Part shown: piece by piece, positions 25,213-34,700 of the stretch
How the letters are laid out: each line of letters starts with the position of its first letter
Position numbering within the stretch: position 1 is the first letter of the stretch
Position numbers and translations under genes: made by a program
From: an uncultured Acetobacteraceae bacterium
GTDB lineage: Bacteria > Pseudomonadota > Alphaproteobacteria > Acetobacterales > Acetobacteraceae
DNA: 39,627 nucleotides
Assembly (NCBI GenBank): GCA_903877125.1
Contig: CAIRCM010000231.1
Location: 1 to 39,627, forward strand
Direction of reading: 5' to 3'
The notes under the pieces: generated by a model
Seen by the model: only the letters and a program-made list of their open reading frames with translations
The model's database searches: none
Told to the model about the DNA's origin: nothing

Positions 25213-25917
25213 TTAAGCGGCGGGCGGATAATTGGACGGGAAAAGCGCCCGCAGCGCCTGCTCGTCGCGTTCGGTTTTGAACGCGTGGTCGGTCCCGACC
25301 TTCCGCGCCCGCGCGACCGCCGGACGGGCGTCGATCGCGGCGAACCAGCGCGCGATGTTCGGGTAGGCAGCGAGCGGATCGGCTGCGCCGTGCATGACCC
25401 GGGACGCGCGATCGATCCAGCCCCATAACGACATGTCGGCGATCGTATAGCCGTCGTCCACCATGTAGTCGCGTCCTGCGAGATGATCCTCGATCACCTG
25501 GTAGTGGCGTTCCGCCTCTCGGCGGTAGCGGTTCTTGGCGTAGTCCAGGCCGGCCGGGGCGGCGAGCTGGAAATGCACGGCCTGACCGGAGAACGGGCCA
25601 AGACCGGAGGCGATAAAGAACAGCCACGACAAAAGTTCGGTACGATCTTCCGCCGTGCCACCGAATTTTCCGGTTTTGTCCGCGAGATAAAGCAAAATCG
25701 CGCTTGAATCGAAAACCCGAGCCTCCTTGCCGCCGGGACCGTCGGTGTCGACGATGGCGGGAACTTTGGCGTTCGGATTGATCTTTTTGAACGCCGGCGT
25801 GTGCTGCTCGCCCTTGCTCGTATCGACCGGAACGATTTCGTAGGGCAGGCCCGTCTCCTCCAGAAACAGCGAGATTTTCAGCGGGTTCGGCGTCGGATGA
25901 TAATAGAAGCGGATCAT
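25213..25917 (-). CDS. Glutathione S-transferase family protein
   Basis: The 234-aa GST has an N-terminal thioredoxin fold (MIRFYYHPTPNPLKISLFLEETGLPYEIVPVDTSKGEQ is split by its active-site Asn/Pro-Leu turn), INPNAKVPAIVD with the cis-proline, FDSSAILLYLADKTGKFG for glutathione binding, and the helical C-terminal domain with YTIADMSLWGW. It is closer to YfcG/Nu-class enzymes than to detoxifying alpha/mu classes. The ATG (25915-25917) overlaps the TetR stop by four bases, so it is translationally coupled to its likely regulator. It should act in the cytosol on reactive electrophiles or disulfides. Confidence 0.9.
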   Translation of the reverse strand: MIRFYYHPTPNPLKISLFLEETGLPYEIVPVDTSKGEQHTPAFKKINPNAKVPAIVDTDGPGGKEARVFDSSAILLYLADKTGKFGGTAEDRTELLSWLFFIASGLGPFSGQAVHFQLAAPAGLDYAKNRYRREAERHYQVIEDHLAGRDYMVDDGYTIADMSLWGWIDRASRVMHGAADPLAAYPNIARWFAAIDARPAVARARKVGTDHAFKTERDEQALRALFPSNYPPAA

Positions 25918-26525
25918 GGTGCATTCCCTGGTGTTGTCGTTGTCGGGGGGGCGCCGAGGACACTCAGCGCTTGACGCGCCGCGCCTTCCAGCAGCGATCG
26001 TTGCGGATAGCCACGCGCCAGAACCCGCAGGCCCATGACGGTTGTCAGAAGCAATTGCGCGGTCGCGATTGGATCGACCGTTCCGGAAACCGATCCGTCG
26101 CGTTGCCCCGCGACCACGCTGCGCCGGAAAAACCCTTCCAGCTCGGCCATGCGTTCCGCGACGACATCGGCGATGTCCGCATCATGCGGTGCGACCTCCA
26201 AAGCGGCATTGGCCAACAGGCACCCAAGCCGGCTTTCAAGCGACCGTTCCACGATCTCATGCAAAAACGCCTCGATCGCCTGACGCGGCGGCAGCGTGGT
26301 CTCCAACCGAGCGATGCGCGCCCGCATATTGGCGTCGAGGTAATGGTCGAGGCATCGGGTGAACAACGCCCGCTTCGCGCCGAACGCATTGTAGACGCTG
26401 GCTTGGCTCAGCCCCATGGCCGCGCCAAGGTCGCGCACCGATGTGGCCGCGTACCCGTCCGCCCAAAAACGCTGCATGGCGGCTTCGAGGGCGGTGCCTT
26501 CGTCGAATGCGCGTGGTCGTGCCAA
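25914..26525 (-). CDS. TetR family transcriptional regulator
   Basis: The 203-aa protein has a typical TetR N-terminal helix-turn-helix, MARPRAFDEGTALEAAMQRF then TSVRDLGAAMGLSQASVYNAFGAKRALFTRCL, and a helical ligand domain. TetR proteins usually repress their own operon until a small molecule binds. The only fitting start is TTG at 26525 with AGGA about nine bases upstream. It heads the GST-YghU-EamA unit. The divergent gap to the puuE-like gene holds an inverted repeat and GACCGGTC (26575-26604), reasonable operator candidates. The ligand is probably an electrophile, by analogy with NemR-type regulators, but that is inferred from the GST neighbours. Confidence 0.88.
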   Translation of the reverse strand: MARPRAFDEGTALEAAMQRFWADGYAATSVRDLGAAMGLSQASVYNAFGAKRALFTRCLDHYLDANMRARIARLETTLPPRQAIEAFLHEIVERSLESRLGCLLANAALEVAPHDADIADVVAERMAELEGFFRRSVVAGQRDGSVSGTVDPIATAQLLLTTVMGLRVLARGYPQRSLLEGAARQALSVLGAPPTTTTPGNAP

Positions 26526-26574
26526 GGCTGAGTCCTGGTGGGGGTTGATCTGGAGCGACCGCTACAGAATCCAT

Positions 26575-26604
26575 CCGGGTTTGGCAACCCGGGTCTGACC
26601 GGTC
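26575..26604. promoter_or_regulatory. Candidate TetR operator region
   Basis: Between the divergent tetR and puuE-like genes are CCGGGTT-4-AACCCGG (26575-26592, 7-base perfect arms) and the 8-base palindrome GACCGGTC (26597-26604). The position within 80 bases of both starts fits regulation by the TetR protein. No recognisable promoter hexamers were assigned. Either element could be the site, or neither. Confidence 0.4.
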
Positions 26605-26680
26605 GGTCGGCCACCGAATCTCCTCGCACACCCCTGCCAGCCACCGTATCCTCCCCGCATCAGATGGGGAGACAGACACC

Positions 26681-27598
26681 ATGAACCGCGACCTGATCGG
26701 CTATGGCGGAAACCCACCCGACCCGAAATGGCCCGGCGGCGCCCGCATCGCAGTCAATTTCGTCGTCAATTTCGAGGAAGGGTCGGAAGCCTCCATCCCC
26801 GATGGCGACAAGGAATCCGAATGGGGCCTGACCGAGTATGGCGCGGTGAACCCCGGCGTCCCCGGCCGCGACCTCGCCGCCGAGGGCATGTTCGCCTTCG
26901 GTGTCCGCGTCGGCTTCTGGCGCATCCGCCGTCTGTTCGCCGAACACGGCTGGCCGCTGACGGTCTTCGGCTGCGCCCTGGCGCTGGAGCGCAATCCGCC
27001 CGCCGTCGCCGCCATCAAGGAGGCCGGCTGGGACGTCTGCTGTCATGGCTGGCGCTGGGAAAAACACTATTTGATGGACGAGGCGACCGAACGCGCCCGC
27101 ATCGCCCGCGCCGTCGCCTCCATCCAATCCACCATGGGCGAACGACCGCTCGGCTGGTACTGCCGCAGCGGACCCGGTGTGAACACTCGCCGCCTGCTCG
27201 TCGAAGAAGGCGGGTTTCTTTACGACTCCGATGCCTATGACGACGAACTGCCGTACTGGACGACAGTGTCCGGCAAGCAGCACCTCGTCGTCCCCTACAG
27301 CCTGACCAACAACGACACCAAGTTCGGCCGCGGCACTTTCTCCACCGGCGACGACTTCTTCCATTTCTGCCGCGATGCCTTCGACATGCTGTATCAGGAA
27401 GGCGCGACCCAGCCGAAGATGATGTCGATCGGGCTGCACCAACGGCTCATCGGGCATCCCGGCCGTGCCGCCGGGTTGCAGCGGCTGATGGACCATATCG
27501 CGAAGTTCTCGGGCGTGTGGGTGACGCGACGCCTCGATATCGCGCAACACTGGGTTGCGACGCACCCGGCGCCGCTTGTCGCAACGGGAGCGGGCTGA
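26681..27598 (+). CDS. puuE: PuuE-like polysaccharide-deacetylase-family allantoinase
   Basis: The 305-aa protein belongs to the NodB-like deacetylase fold in the PuuE branch, which hydrolyses allantoin in purine breakdown without the metal centre of classical allantoinase. Seen features: RDLIGYGGNPPDPKWPGGARIAVNFV start, EWGLTEYG, FWRIRRLFAEHGWPLTVFGCALAL, CCHGWRWE, GWYCRSGPGVNTRRLLVEEG, DSDAYDDELPYW and SIGLHQRLIGHPGRA. ATG at 26681 has GGGGAGA ten bases upstream. No other urate or allantoin genes are in the window, so a role in another amide hydrolysis is possible. It lies divergent to the tetR gene. Confidence 0.85.
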   Translation: MNRDLIGYGGNPPDPKWPGGARIAVNFVVNFEEGSEASIPDGDKESEWGLTEYGAVNPGVPGRDLAAEGMFAFGVRVGFWRIRRLFAEHGWPLTVFGCALALERNPPAVAAIKEAGWDVCCHGWRWEKHYLMDEATERARIARAVASIQSTMGERPLGWYCRSGPGVNTRRLLVEEGGFLYDSDAYDDELPYWTTVSGKQHLVVPYSLTNNDTKFGRGTFSTGDDFFHFCRDAFDMLYQEGATQPKMMSIGLHQRLIGHPGRAAGLQRLMDHIAKFSGVWVTRRLDIAQHWVATHPAPLVATGAG

Positions 27599-27634
27599 TA
27601 GGTCCAGGCGTATGCCGCATCGCAGCAAAACGCC

Positions 27635-28369
27635 ATGAATACCGGAGGCCTGGGCCGCTGGACCCGCCTCCGCCGCCTCCTCGGCGCGTGGCTCAACGAC
27701 CGCCGCCAATTCCGTGCCGGCCGGCTGGACCGGACCTGCCCGATCTGCGGCTACCACGGCGTGTTCATCGCCGTCGGCCACCCCGGCCGCTGGGATGCCC
27801 GCTGCCTCAGCTGCGGATCGCGGGAACGGCACCGTCTGCTGCACCTCTGGGTGACCGAGGGCGGCGGCGACCGGTTCGCCGGCAAACGCATCCTGCACTT
27901 CGCGCCGGAAAAGGTGATCATGCGCCGGATGCGCGGCAATCCGCTCTACGAAACCGCCGACCTGATGCAGCAGGGCGTGACCCACAAGGTCGACATCACC
28001 GCCATCCCGCTCCCCGATGCCGTCTACGACGTGGTGATGGCCAATCACGTGCTCGAACACATCCCTGACGACCGTAAGGCGATGGCCGAACTGTTTCGCC
28101 TGCTGAAACCGGGCGGGATCGGCCTGTTCACCGTGCCGATCAACGCGACACGGCAAACCACCTACGAAAACCCCGCCATCGCCGGCAAAGCCGAACGCTG
28201 GGCGCATTTCAGCGCCCACGATCACCTGCGCTACTACGGGCTGGATTTCGCCGATCGTCTCACCGGCGCCGGCTTCGCCGTCGAGACCTTCCGCATGACC
28301 CCCGAGCAGGAGGTCCAGTACGGCCTGTTGCGCGACGAGTGGCTGTACGTCGCACGTAAGCCAACATGA
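27635..28369 (+). CDS. Class I SAM-dependent methyltransferase with N-terminal zinc ribbon
   Basis: The 244-aa protein starts with a Cys4 zinc-ribbon (CPIC at 35-38 and CLSC at 57-60), then a Rossmann methyltransferase domain: HFAPEKVIMRRM (motif I region), VDITAIPLPDAVYDVVMANHVLEHIPDD (motif II/IV) and LLKPGGIGLFTVP. It would methylate an unknown cytosolic substrate with S-adenosylmethionine. Similar proteins often accompany glycan or polysaccharide genes. The stop overlaps the start of the MFS exporter by four bases (ATGA), so the two are coupled. ATG at 27635 is the first good start after the puuE stop, 37 bases away. Confidence 0.85.
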   Translation: MNTGGLGRWTRLRRLLGAWLNDRRQFRAGRLDRTCPICGYHGVFIAVGHPGRWDARCLSCGSRERHRLLHLWVTEGGGDRFAGKRILHFAPEKVIMRRMRGNPLYETADLMQQGVTHKVDITAIPLPDAVYDVVMANHVLEHIPDDRKAMAELFRLLKPGGIGLFTVPINATRQTTYENPAIAGKAERWAHFSAHDHLRYYGLDFADRLTGAGFAVETFRMTPEQEVQYGLLRDEWLYVARKPT

Positions 28370-29748
28370 CCGGTGCCGCTGGGACGACGGGCCCGCATGT
28401 TCCCGCCCCGGATGGCGTGCCGCTGCCCCAGCGCTACTGGGCAATCCTGACCATCGCGCTGGGCCTGACCCTCGCCGTGCTCAATGGCAGCATCGTCAAT
28501 GTCGCCCTGCCGACGATCGAGCGGGAAATGCAGACCTCGGCCGCCGTGTCGATCTGGGTGGTCAACGCATTCCAGCTCGCGGTCACCGTCTCGCTCCTGC
28601 CGCTGGCCTCGCTGGGCGAAATCTACGGCTACAAGCGGGTCTACAAGTTCGGGCTGATCCTGTTCACCGTCTCCTCCCTCCTCTGCGCCGTCTCCTCCTC
28701 CCTCGCGCTGCTGATCGTCGCTCGGGTGATCCAAGGCGTCGGCGCCGCCGGAATCATGAGCGTGAACGGCGCCCTGGTGCGCTTCATCTATCCCCGCGCC
28801 TGGCTGGGACGCGGGGTGGGCCTGAACGCAACCATCGGCTCGACCGCCTCCGCCGTCGGGCCATCGGTGGCCTCGGCGATCCTGGCCGTCGCCCCCTGGC
28901 ACTGGCTGTTCGCGGTGAACGTGCCGATCGGCATCCTGGCCATCGTCATCGCCTGGCACCATCTGCCGAACACCCCCCGGACGCGCGCGAAATTCGACGT
29001 CATCGGCGCCGCCCTGCAGGCGGTGGCCTTCGGGCTCCTGCTGATCGGTATTTCCGAGATGGGGCACGGCGACACCCCGTTTCTGGTCGCGCTGCTGATA
29101 CTCGGCGGGATCGGAATAGGCGCGGTGCTGGTGGTGCGGGAATTGAGCCGCACCGGCCCCCTGTTGCCGGTCGACCTCATGCGCATCCCCCTGTTCGCCC
29201 TGTCCGTCGCAAGCTCGGTCTGCTCGTTCATGTCGCAGTCGATGGCGATCGTGGCACTGCCGTTTTTGCTGCAGCGGACCTACGGGTTCGATCAGGTGAC
29301 GACCGGTCTGCTGATGACGCCCTGGCCCCTCAGCGTCGCGGTGATCGCGCCGTTCGCCGGGCGGTTGGCGGATCGCTACCCCGCCGGGCTGCTGGGCGGC
29401 TGCGGGATGGCGTTGATGGCGGTGGGGATTGGCCTGATGGGCTTTCTGCCCGCGCATCCCTCGCCGTTGGAAATCGGCTGGCGGATGATGGTGGCTGGGA
29501 TCGGCTTCGGATTCTTCAACACGCCGAACAATCGGGCAATCATCGGCTCAGCGCCGCCCCACCGCGCCGGCGGCGCCAGCGGCATGCAGGCAACCGCCAG
29601 GCTTTCCGGCCAGACAACCGGGGCGGCCCTGGTCGCGTTGGTGTTCGGGGCAGCAACGACGAACGGCCCGATCATGGCATTGATCGTCTCCGCCGCACTC
29701 GCTGCGCTGTCGGCAGCGGTCAGCTTCAGCCGGATGATGGCGCGCTAG
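28366..29748 (+). CDS. MFS exporter, DHA2 (EmrB/QacA-like, 14 TM) family
   Basis: The 460-aa membrane protein carries about 14 hydrophobic segments. Family motifs include LAVLNGSIVNVALPTIEREM in TM1, the VARVIQGVGAAGIM stretch, and the antiporter motif C region GSTASAVGPSVASAILA. Proton-driven export of drugs or metabolites is typical. Its ATG overlaps the methyltransferase stop by four bases; the pair could modify and export the same compound. The 3' end overlaps the convergent hepT gene by 23 bases. Confidence 0.9.
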   Translation: MTGAAGTTGPHVPAPDGVPLPQRYWAILTIALGLTLAVLNGSIVNVALPTIEREMQTSAAVSIWVVNAFQLAVTVSLLPLASLGEIYGYKRVYKFGLILFTVSSLLCAVSSSLALLIVARVIQGVGAAGIMSVNGALVRFIYPRAWLGRGVGLNATIGSTASAVGPSVASAILAVAPWHWLFAVNVPIGILAIVIAWHHLPNTPRTRAKFDVIGAALQAVAFGLLLIGISEMGHGDTPFLVALLILGGIGIGAVLVVRELSRTGPLLPVDLMRIPLFALSVASSVCSFMSQSMAIVALPFLLQRTYGFDQVTTGLLMTPWPLSVAVIAPFAGRLADRYPAGLLGGCGMALMAVGIGLMGFLPAHPSPLEIGWRMMVAGIGFGFFNTPNNRAIIGSAPPHRAGGASGMQATARLSGQTTGAALVALVFGAATTNGPIMALIVSAALAALSAAVSFSRMMAR

Positions 29749-30100
29749 GCGGCGGCAACTCGTTCAACGCTGTTACGATCAGGCTTATGGCTGCTTTTAA
29801 CGGCGGCAAATGGACCTCCACGACATTCCACACGACCTTGTCGGACACGCGATGATATTCGTGCCTAAGCACGTTTCCAATGCCGATGATCTGGTCCCAG
29901 GGGATATGCGGCTGGGTCGCGCGCAGTGGAACGGGGATGCGCCGCGCGGCCTCGGAGATGATTTCCAGTCCGCGTTGAACGCCGTGGCGGAGTAGCCACT
30001 CCGACTGGAACGCATCGAATGTCTTGCCGCTGACTGACGCTTCGATCCCGGCGATCGAATCGACGATAGCCCGTAACGCCGGATGCACCAGCCGATCCAT
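29726..30100 (-). CDS. hepT: HepT-like ribonuclease toxin (DUF86)
   Basis: The 124-aa helical protein matches the HepT/DUF86 family, a HEPN RNase toxin inhibited by oligo-AMPylation from MNT. Diagnostic parts are SGKTFDAFQSEWLLRHGVQRGLEIISEAARRIP and the active-site neighbourhood IGIGNVLRHEYHRVSD, giving H-x-Y. The Arg that usually opens the Rx4-6H motif appears as Gly here (GNVLRHEY), with an Arg next to the His instead; related DUF86 proteins also show this variant. Its ATG shares one base with the MNT stop. Its 3' end overlaps the MFS gene by 23 bases on the other strand. Confidence 0.85.
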   Translation of the reverse strand: MDRLVHPALRAIVDSIAGIEASVSGKTFDAFQSEWLLRHGVQRGLEIISEAARRIPVPLRATQPHIPWDQIIGIGNVLRHEYHRVSDKVVWNVVEVHLPPLKAAISLIVTALNELPPPSAPSSG

Positions 30101-30396
30101 CAGAAGATGCGTTCCGCCAAGGTCTCGATGCTACATCGCAGCAAAGGATCCAGACTGTCGCGTGTCGTCACATCGATCGTTGTTTGCAAGCGGCTTTCCA
30201 GCAGCAGCTTGATTCCTATCAGTTCCACAAGGGAAAATTGTCCGTTCAGATCGTAATCGACGAACAGGTCGATATCGCTGTCGGGCTTCGCCCGGTCGCG
30301 AGCGGTGGAGCCGAACAGATACATCGACGTCGCCCCGAACGCCTTGACGGCTTCGGCCTGGGCAGCAAGGCCGGCGATGGCATCCTGTTTGCGCAT
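30100..30396 (-). CDS. mntA: MNT-type nucleotidyltransferase antitoxin
   Basis: The 98-aa protein is a minimal nucleotidyltransferase with GSTARDRAKPDSDIDLFVDY, the GSx10DxD signature of MNT antitoxins. In the best-studied pairs MNT transfers AMP residues to a HepT tyrosine near its active site. ATG at 30396 begins MRKQDAIAGLAAQ; longer upstream reading has no homology. The stop overlaps the hepT start by one base (TGATG), standard for the antitoxin-first order of this module. The adjacent sbcD-like gene is divergent. Confidence 0.88.
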   Translation of the reverse strand: MRKQDAIAGLAAQAEAVKAFGATSMYLFGSTARDRAKPDSDIDLFVDYDLNGQFSLVELIGIKLLLESRLQTTIDVTTRDSLDPLLRCSIETLAERIF

Positions 30397-30557
30397 GAGC
30401 GGATTATAGGGCGTGATCGCCAAAGATGGAACCATATGGCCCGGTGAATCAAGCGATTGAACAAAGCCACGAGAACGCCGAGACTCCCGTTGAGATGATG
30501 GGGCCTCAGCCCCCAACCCTGCTTGACAACCCCCTACACCCACCGCCTCCTCCGCCC

Positions 30558-31763
30558 ATGAAGTTCATCCACACGGCGGACATCCACCTCGACAGCCCGC
30601 TGGCCGGGCTCCGCGCCCGTGGCGATCTGCCGGGGGAGGTGATCGCCCATGCCACCCGCCGTGCATTCACGGCGATGATCGATCTCGCGCTGGACGAAGA
30701 CGCCGCCTTCGTCATCATCGCCGGCGATCTCTACGACGGGGACTGGAAGGACTTCTCCACCGGCCTGTTCTTCGCACAGGAGATGCGCCGCCTCGGCCGA
30801 CCGTGCTTTCTGTTGCGCGGCAATCACGATGCCGCCTCCGTCATTACCAGCCGCCTCACCCTCCCCGACAATATCCGCGCCTTTTCCTCCCGAACCTGCG
30901 AAACCTTCCGGCTCCCGGACCTCGGCGTCGCGCTGCACGGGCATTCGTTTCCAAACCGCGCCGTGCCCGAGGATCTGTCGGCCGGCTATCCGGCCCCCGT
31001 CCCCGAAATGCTCAATATCGGCGTCCTCCACACCTCCGCCGACGATCCGGGGGATCACGCGGTCTACGCGCCCTGTTCGGCGCTCGGCCTCGCGCTCAAG
31101 GGATACGATTACTGGGCCTTGGGACATATCCATCAGCGGCAGGTGTTGTCGGAGACACCCTGGATCGTCTTCCCCGGCAATCTCCAGGGCCGCCACCCCC
31201 GGGAAACCGCCCCAAAGGGCTGCACGGTCGTCACGGTGGAAGACCGGAAGATCGTCTCCGTCGAGCATCGGTCCGTGGACGTCCTGCGCTGGGTCGCCCT
31301 CACGGTCGATGCCACCGGTCTGGACGACGCCGCCCTGGTCGCGGCGGCCGGCGAGGCGGTCCGCGCCGCCCTGGCCGAGGCCAATGACCGCCCGGTCCTC
31401 GCCCGCCTCACCGTGACCGGCCACGCCGCGATGCCAGACCCCGATCAACTCGCGGCCGAATGCCGGGCGGCGGCGATCGCGGCCGGGGGCGCCTTGTGGA
31501 TCGAATCGGTCAAAAACCGAACCCGTCCCATCGTTACGGCCGGGGAAGGCAGTCTGGCGGCGCTGCGCCAAGCCTTTCTCGCCGGGCTGGACGATCCCGG
31601 CATCGTCGACCGCCTGCGATCCGAATTCGATTCCCTGCGCCAGAAGCTTCCAGCCCCGGCCCGCGCCGACTTGGCGCTGCCGGCGGATACGGCGTCCTTA
31701 CACGAATTGGCCGAGGAAGCTTGGCAGCTCGCCGCCGAAGCCATCGCGAGAGCGGAACGATGA
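30558..31763 (+). CDS. SbcD/YhaO-like metallophosphoesterase (DNA repair exonuclease)
   Basis: The 401-aa protein is a calcineurin-like nuclease with the two-metal motifs Asp8/His10 (TADIHLDSP), Gly56-Asp57 (IIAGDLYDGD), GNHD at 88-91, and GHIH at 189-192. It should form a complex with the ATPase encoded immediately downstream and degrade or trim DNA ends, as SbcCD or YhaNO-type complexes do. ATG at 30558 (MKFIHTADIH) is the family start; a longer frame to 30426 is not supported. The stop overlaps the next ATG (ATGA). Confidence 0.9.
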   Translation: MKFIHTADIHLDSPLAGLRARGDLPGEVIAHATRRAFTAMIDLALDEDAAFVIIAGDLYDGDWKDFSTGLFFAQEMRRLGRPCFLLRGNHDAASVITSRLTLPDNIRAFSSRTCETFRLPDLGVALHGHSFPNRAVPEDLSAGYPAPVPEMLNIGVLHTSADDPGDHAVYAPCSALGLALKGYDYWALGHIHQRQVLSETPWIVFPGNLQGRHPRETAPKGCTVVTVEDRKIVSVEHRSVDVLRWVALTVDATGLDDAALVAAAGEAVRAALAEANDRPVLARLTVTGHAAMPDPDQLAAECRAAAIAAGGALWIESVKNRTRPIVTAGEGSLAALRQAFLAGLDDPGIVDRLRSEFDSLRQKLPAPARADLALPADTASLHELAEEAWQLAAEAIARAER

Positions 31764-34700
31764 GGATCCGCCGCCTCGATCTGCTGCGCTACGGCCATCT
31801 CGCCGACCTCGCGCTCGAATTCCCCGCCGACGTCGCCCTGCACGTGGTGCACGGCGCCAACGAAGCGGGGAAATCGACCGCCCTCTCCGCCATCTCCGAC
31901 GCCCTCTTCGGCTTCGCCCATCGCTCGGACTACGATTTCCGCCACGGCGGGACCCAACTGCGCATCGGCTTCACCCTCGTCGCGGAAGACGGGACCGAGG
32001 CCGCGTTCATCCGGCGCAAGGGCCGGACCAATACCCTGACCGACCCCTCGGGTGAGCCGATGCCCGACGTCGCGCTGCGCCGCTTCCTCGGCGGAATCGA
32101 CCGAAAGGCGTTCGAACAGGGCTTCGGCCTCAACGCCACCCGCCTGCATGCCGGCAGCGACGCTTTGCTCCACAGCGATGGCGAAGCCGGCGAGAGCCTC
32201 CTCGCCGGTGCCGGTCAAATGAACCTGCGCGCCGCGCTGGCAAGCCTGGATGAAGAAGCCAGAACCTTGGTCGGCGACGGTCGCGGCAAACGCCGCCTGT
32301 CGGAAGCCACGGAAGCCTGGCGTTTGGCCCAACGCGCAACCGACGAAGCCGCTATCGCCCCCCGTGCCTGGCAGGATGCCGAGGCCAGCCACACCACCAT
32401 CACCGCCGACCTCGCCCGGGTACAGGCCGAAACCCGCGACCTCCACGCGGAGAACAACCGCCTCCAGCGCGTCCGCCGGGTGTTTCACGAACTCAACGCC
32501 CTCGCGTTCGCGCGCCAACGTCTGGCGGAACTGAAAGATGTCCCGGACCTCCCCCACGACGCCGCCGAACGCCGCGACACCGCGGAAGCCGCCCGCCGGG
32601 AAGCCGCCCGCGACGCAAAGCGGGAAGGGGAGGAAGCTGCCCGCCTGACCGCCGAACGCGATGCGCTGCCCCGCGATCCCGATGCGCTCGCGCTCCGGGA
32701 TGCGATCGGCGCGCTGGCCGACCGCCGGCCGGTCGCATGGCAGGCCGCGACCGATCTGCCAAAGGTCCAAGCCTCCGCCGCGGCCCACCGAACGAAGGTC
32801 GCCGATGCCATGCGGGACCTCGGCCAGGACATCGCGCCCGAGGCCGCCCGCGATGCCGTGCCGCCCGCCGGTATTCGCACCTCCGTCCAACGCCTGATCG
32901 CCGACCAGGCCGGTCTGGCCGCCAAGGCAACAGCCGCCGCCGATGCGCTCGCGGCGGCACGCCGCCGGCGGGACCGGGCGGCCGAGGCGGTCGATGCCGC
33001 ACCCCCCGTCCCAGCCCCGGATTTGCTGCGCCGTACGATCGAAGCCGTCCGGGCCGAGGGCCGCCTCGACTCGCTCCACGATCAGGCCGCGCGAGCAGCC
33101 GAAGCAGCGAATCGGACGATGGCCGCCGCCCTGGCCGCATTGCCGTTATGGACCGGCGATGCCGCCGCGCTGGCCGCCTGCCCGATACCCCTGCCGGCAC
33201 AGGCCGAAGCAGCCGGCGCGTGCCTGGCGGCAACGGACAAAACGCTCGCCGACGCACGAGCCTCGGTTGCCCGGCTGACCGAGGAACTGGCCGCGGTCGA
33301 CGGGAAAATCGACCTTCTATCCCGGGGCGACGTCGTGCCGACGCCCGAAGCCGTCGCCGCCGCCCGCCACACCCGCGACCAATCCTGGTTGCAACTCAGA
33401 TCGGCGCTCGAAGCCGGCACAGCCCCGGTCGCCGCCGCTGCAGTTGTCCGCTTCGAAGACCTCCGCGATGAAGCCGACCGCCTCGCCGACCGCCGAGCCG
33501 ATGAGGCCACGCGGGTGGCTGACTACCTCAGTGCGGCAGCCCAACGCGAAGCGCTCCATCGGCAGCACCGGGCCGCCGAGGCAGCCACCGCAGCCGCTGA
33601 GACAATGGCGGCCGAAGCCTCCGCCGCCTGGCAGACATTATGGGTACCGGCCGGGATCCAACCCGCGCTCCCGGCGGCGATGGTGGAGTGGCGGCGGCAG
33701 CGCGACGACCTGCTGAAAGCCGCCGAACGCGCGGCGGAGGCCAGTCAGCAGCGGGATGACCTGACCGCCCGCCGGAATCGCGCGCGCACCGTGCTCGGCG
33801 GCGACCCCGCGGGGGCGGGCACCGTGGAAACGCTGTTGCTGCGGGCGGAAACCGACTGCGCGGCCGCCGAGGCAGCCGCCGCGGCGCATCGCCACCGACT
33901 GGAAACGCTGGCCCGCGAGGACGCACAGCTGCCCGAACTGCAAGCCGCCGCCGAAACCGCCGCCGCCGCACTGCGCGCCTGGGCCAGGCAATGGGGCGAA
34001 GCGATCGCGGCCTTCGGTCTGCCACGCAGCGCCACCCCGGCGGTGGCCGAGGCCGCGCTGGCCGCCTGGTCGCGAATCGCCGAATCCGCACCCGCCTGGC
34101 GGTCCGATTCGGACCGGGTCGTACAAATGTCGGCAACCGTCGCCGCGTTCGCCCAGGAGGCCGATGCGGTGCGGGTCAAACTGCGGGAACCCGATCGCGG
34201 TGAACCGGCCGAAACGGTCGCGGCCCAGGCTGCCCGGCGGCTGGCAGCGGCGGAGGCGGCGGAACAACGCGCGGAGGAATTAACGACCCGAATCGCCGCA
34301 CATCGTCTGGCAACCGAAACCGCCACCCGCCGGCACGATGACGCCGAGGCCGATCTCGCCGCGCTACGTGCCGCCGCCGGGGCCCAAGATGACGCCGCCC
34401 TGGCCCATGTCATCGCACAATCCGTCCTCCGCCGCGAAACCGCCGCCGACATCGCCGCTCGGGAAAAGGTCCTGCTGTCCCACGGCGATGGACAGACCGA
34501 GGAAACCCTGCGCGCCGAAGCCGCGGCCATCGACCCCGACACCGCCGCCGCCCGCGTGGCCGAAATCGAAGCACGCCTCGCCGAACTCGGCAGCCGCCGT
34601 GAAGCCCTGAGCGCCGAACTCGCCCGCGCCGAAGCCAAACTGGCCGAAATGCGCCAAGGCCACGACGCCGCCGCCAAGGCGCAGGACGCGCGCGACGCCC

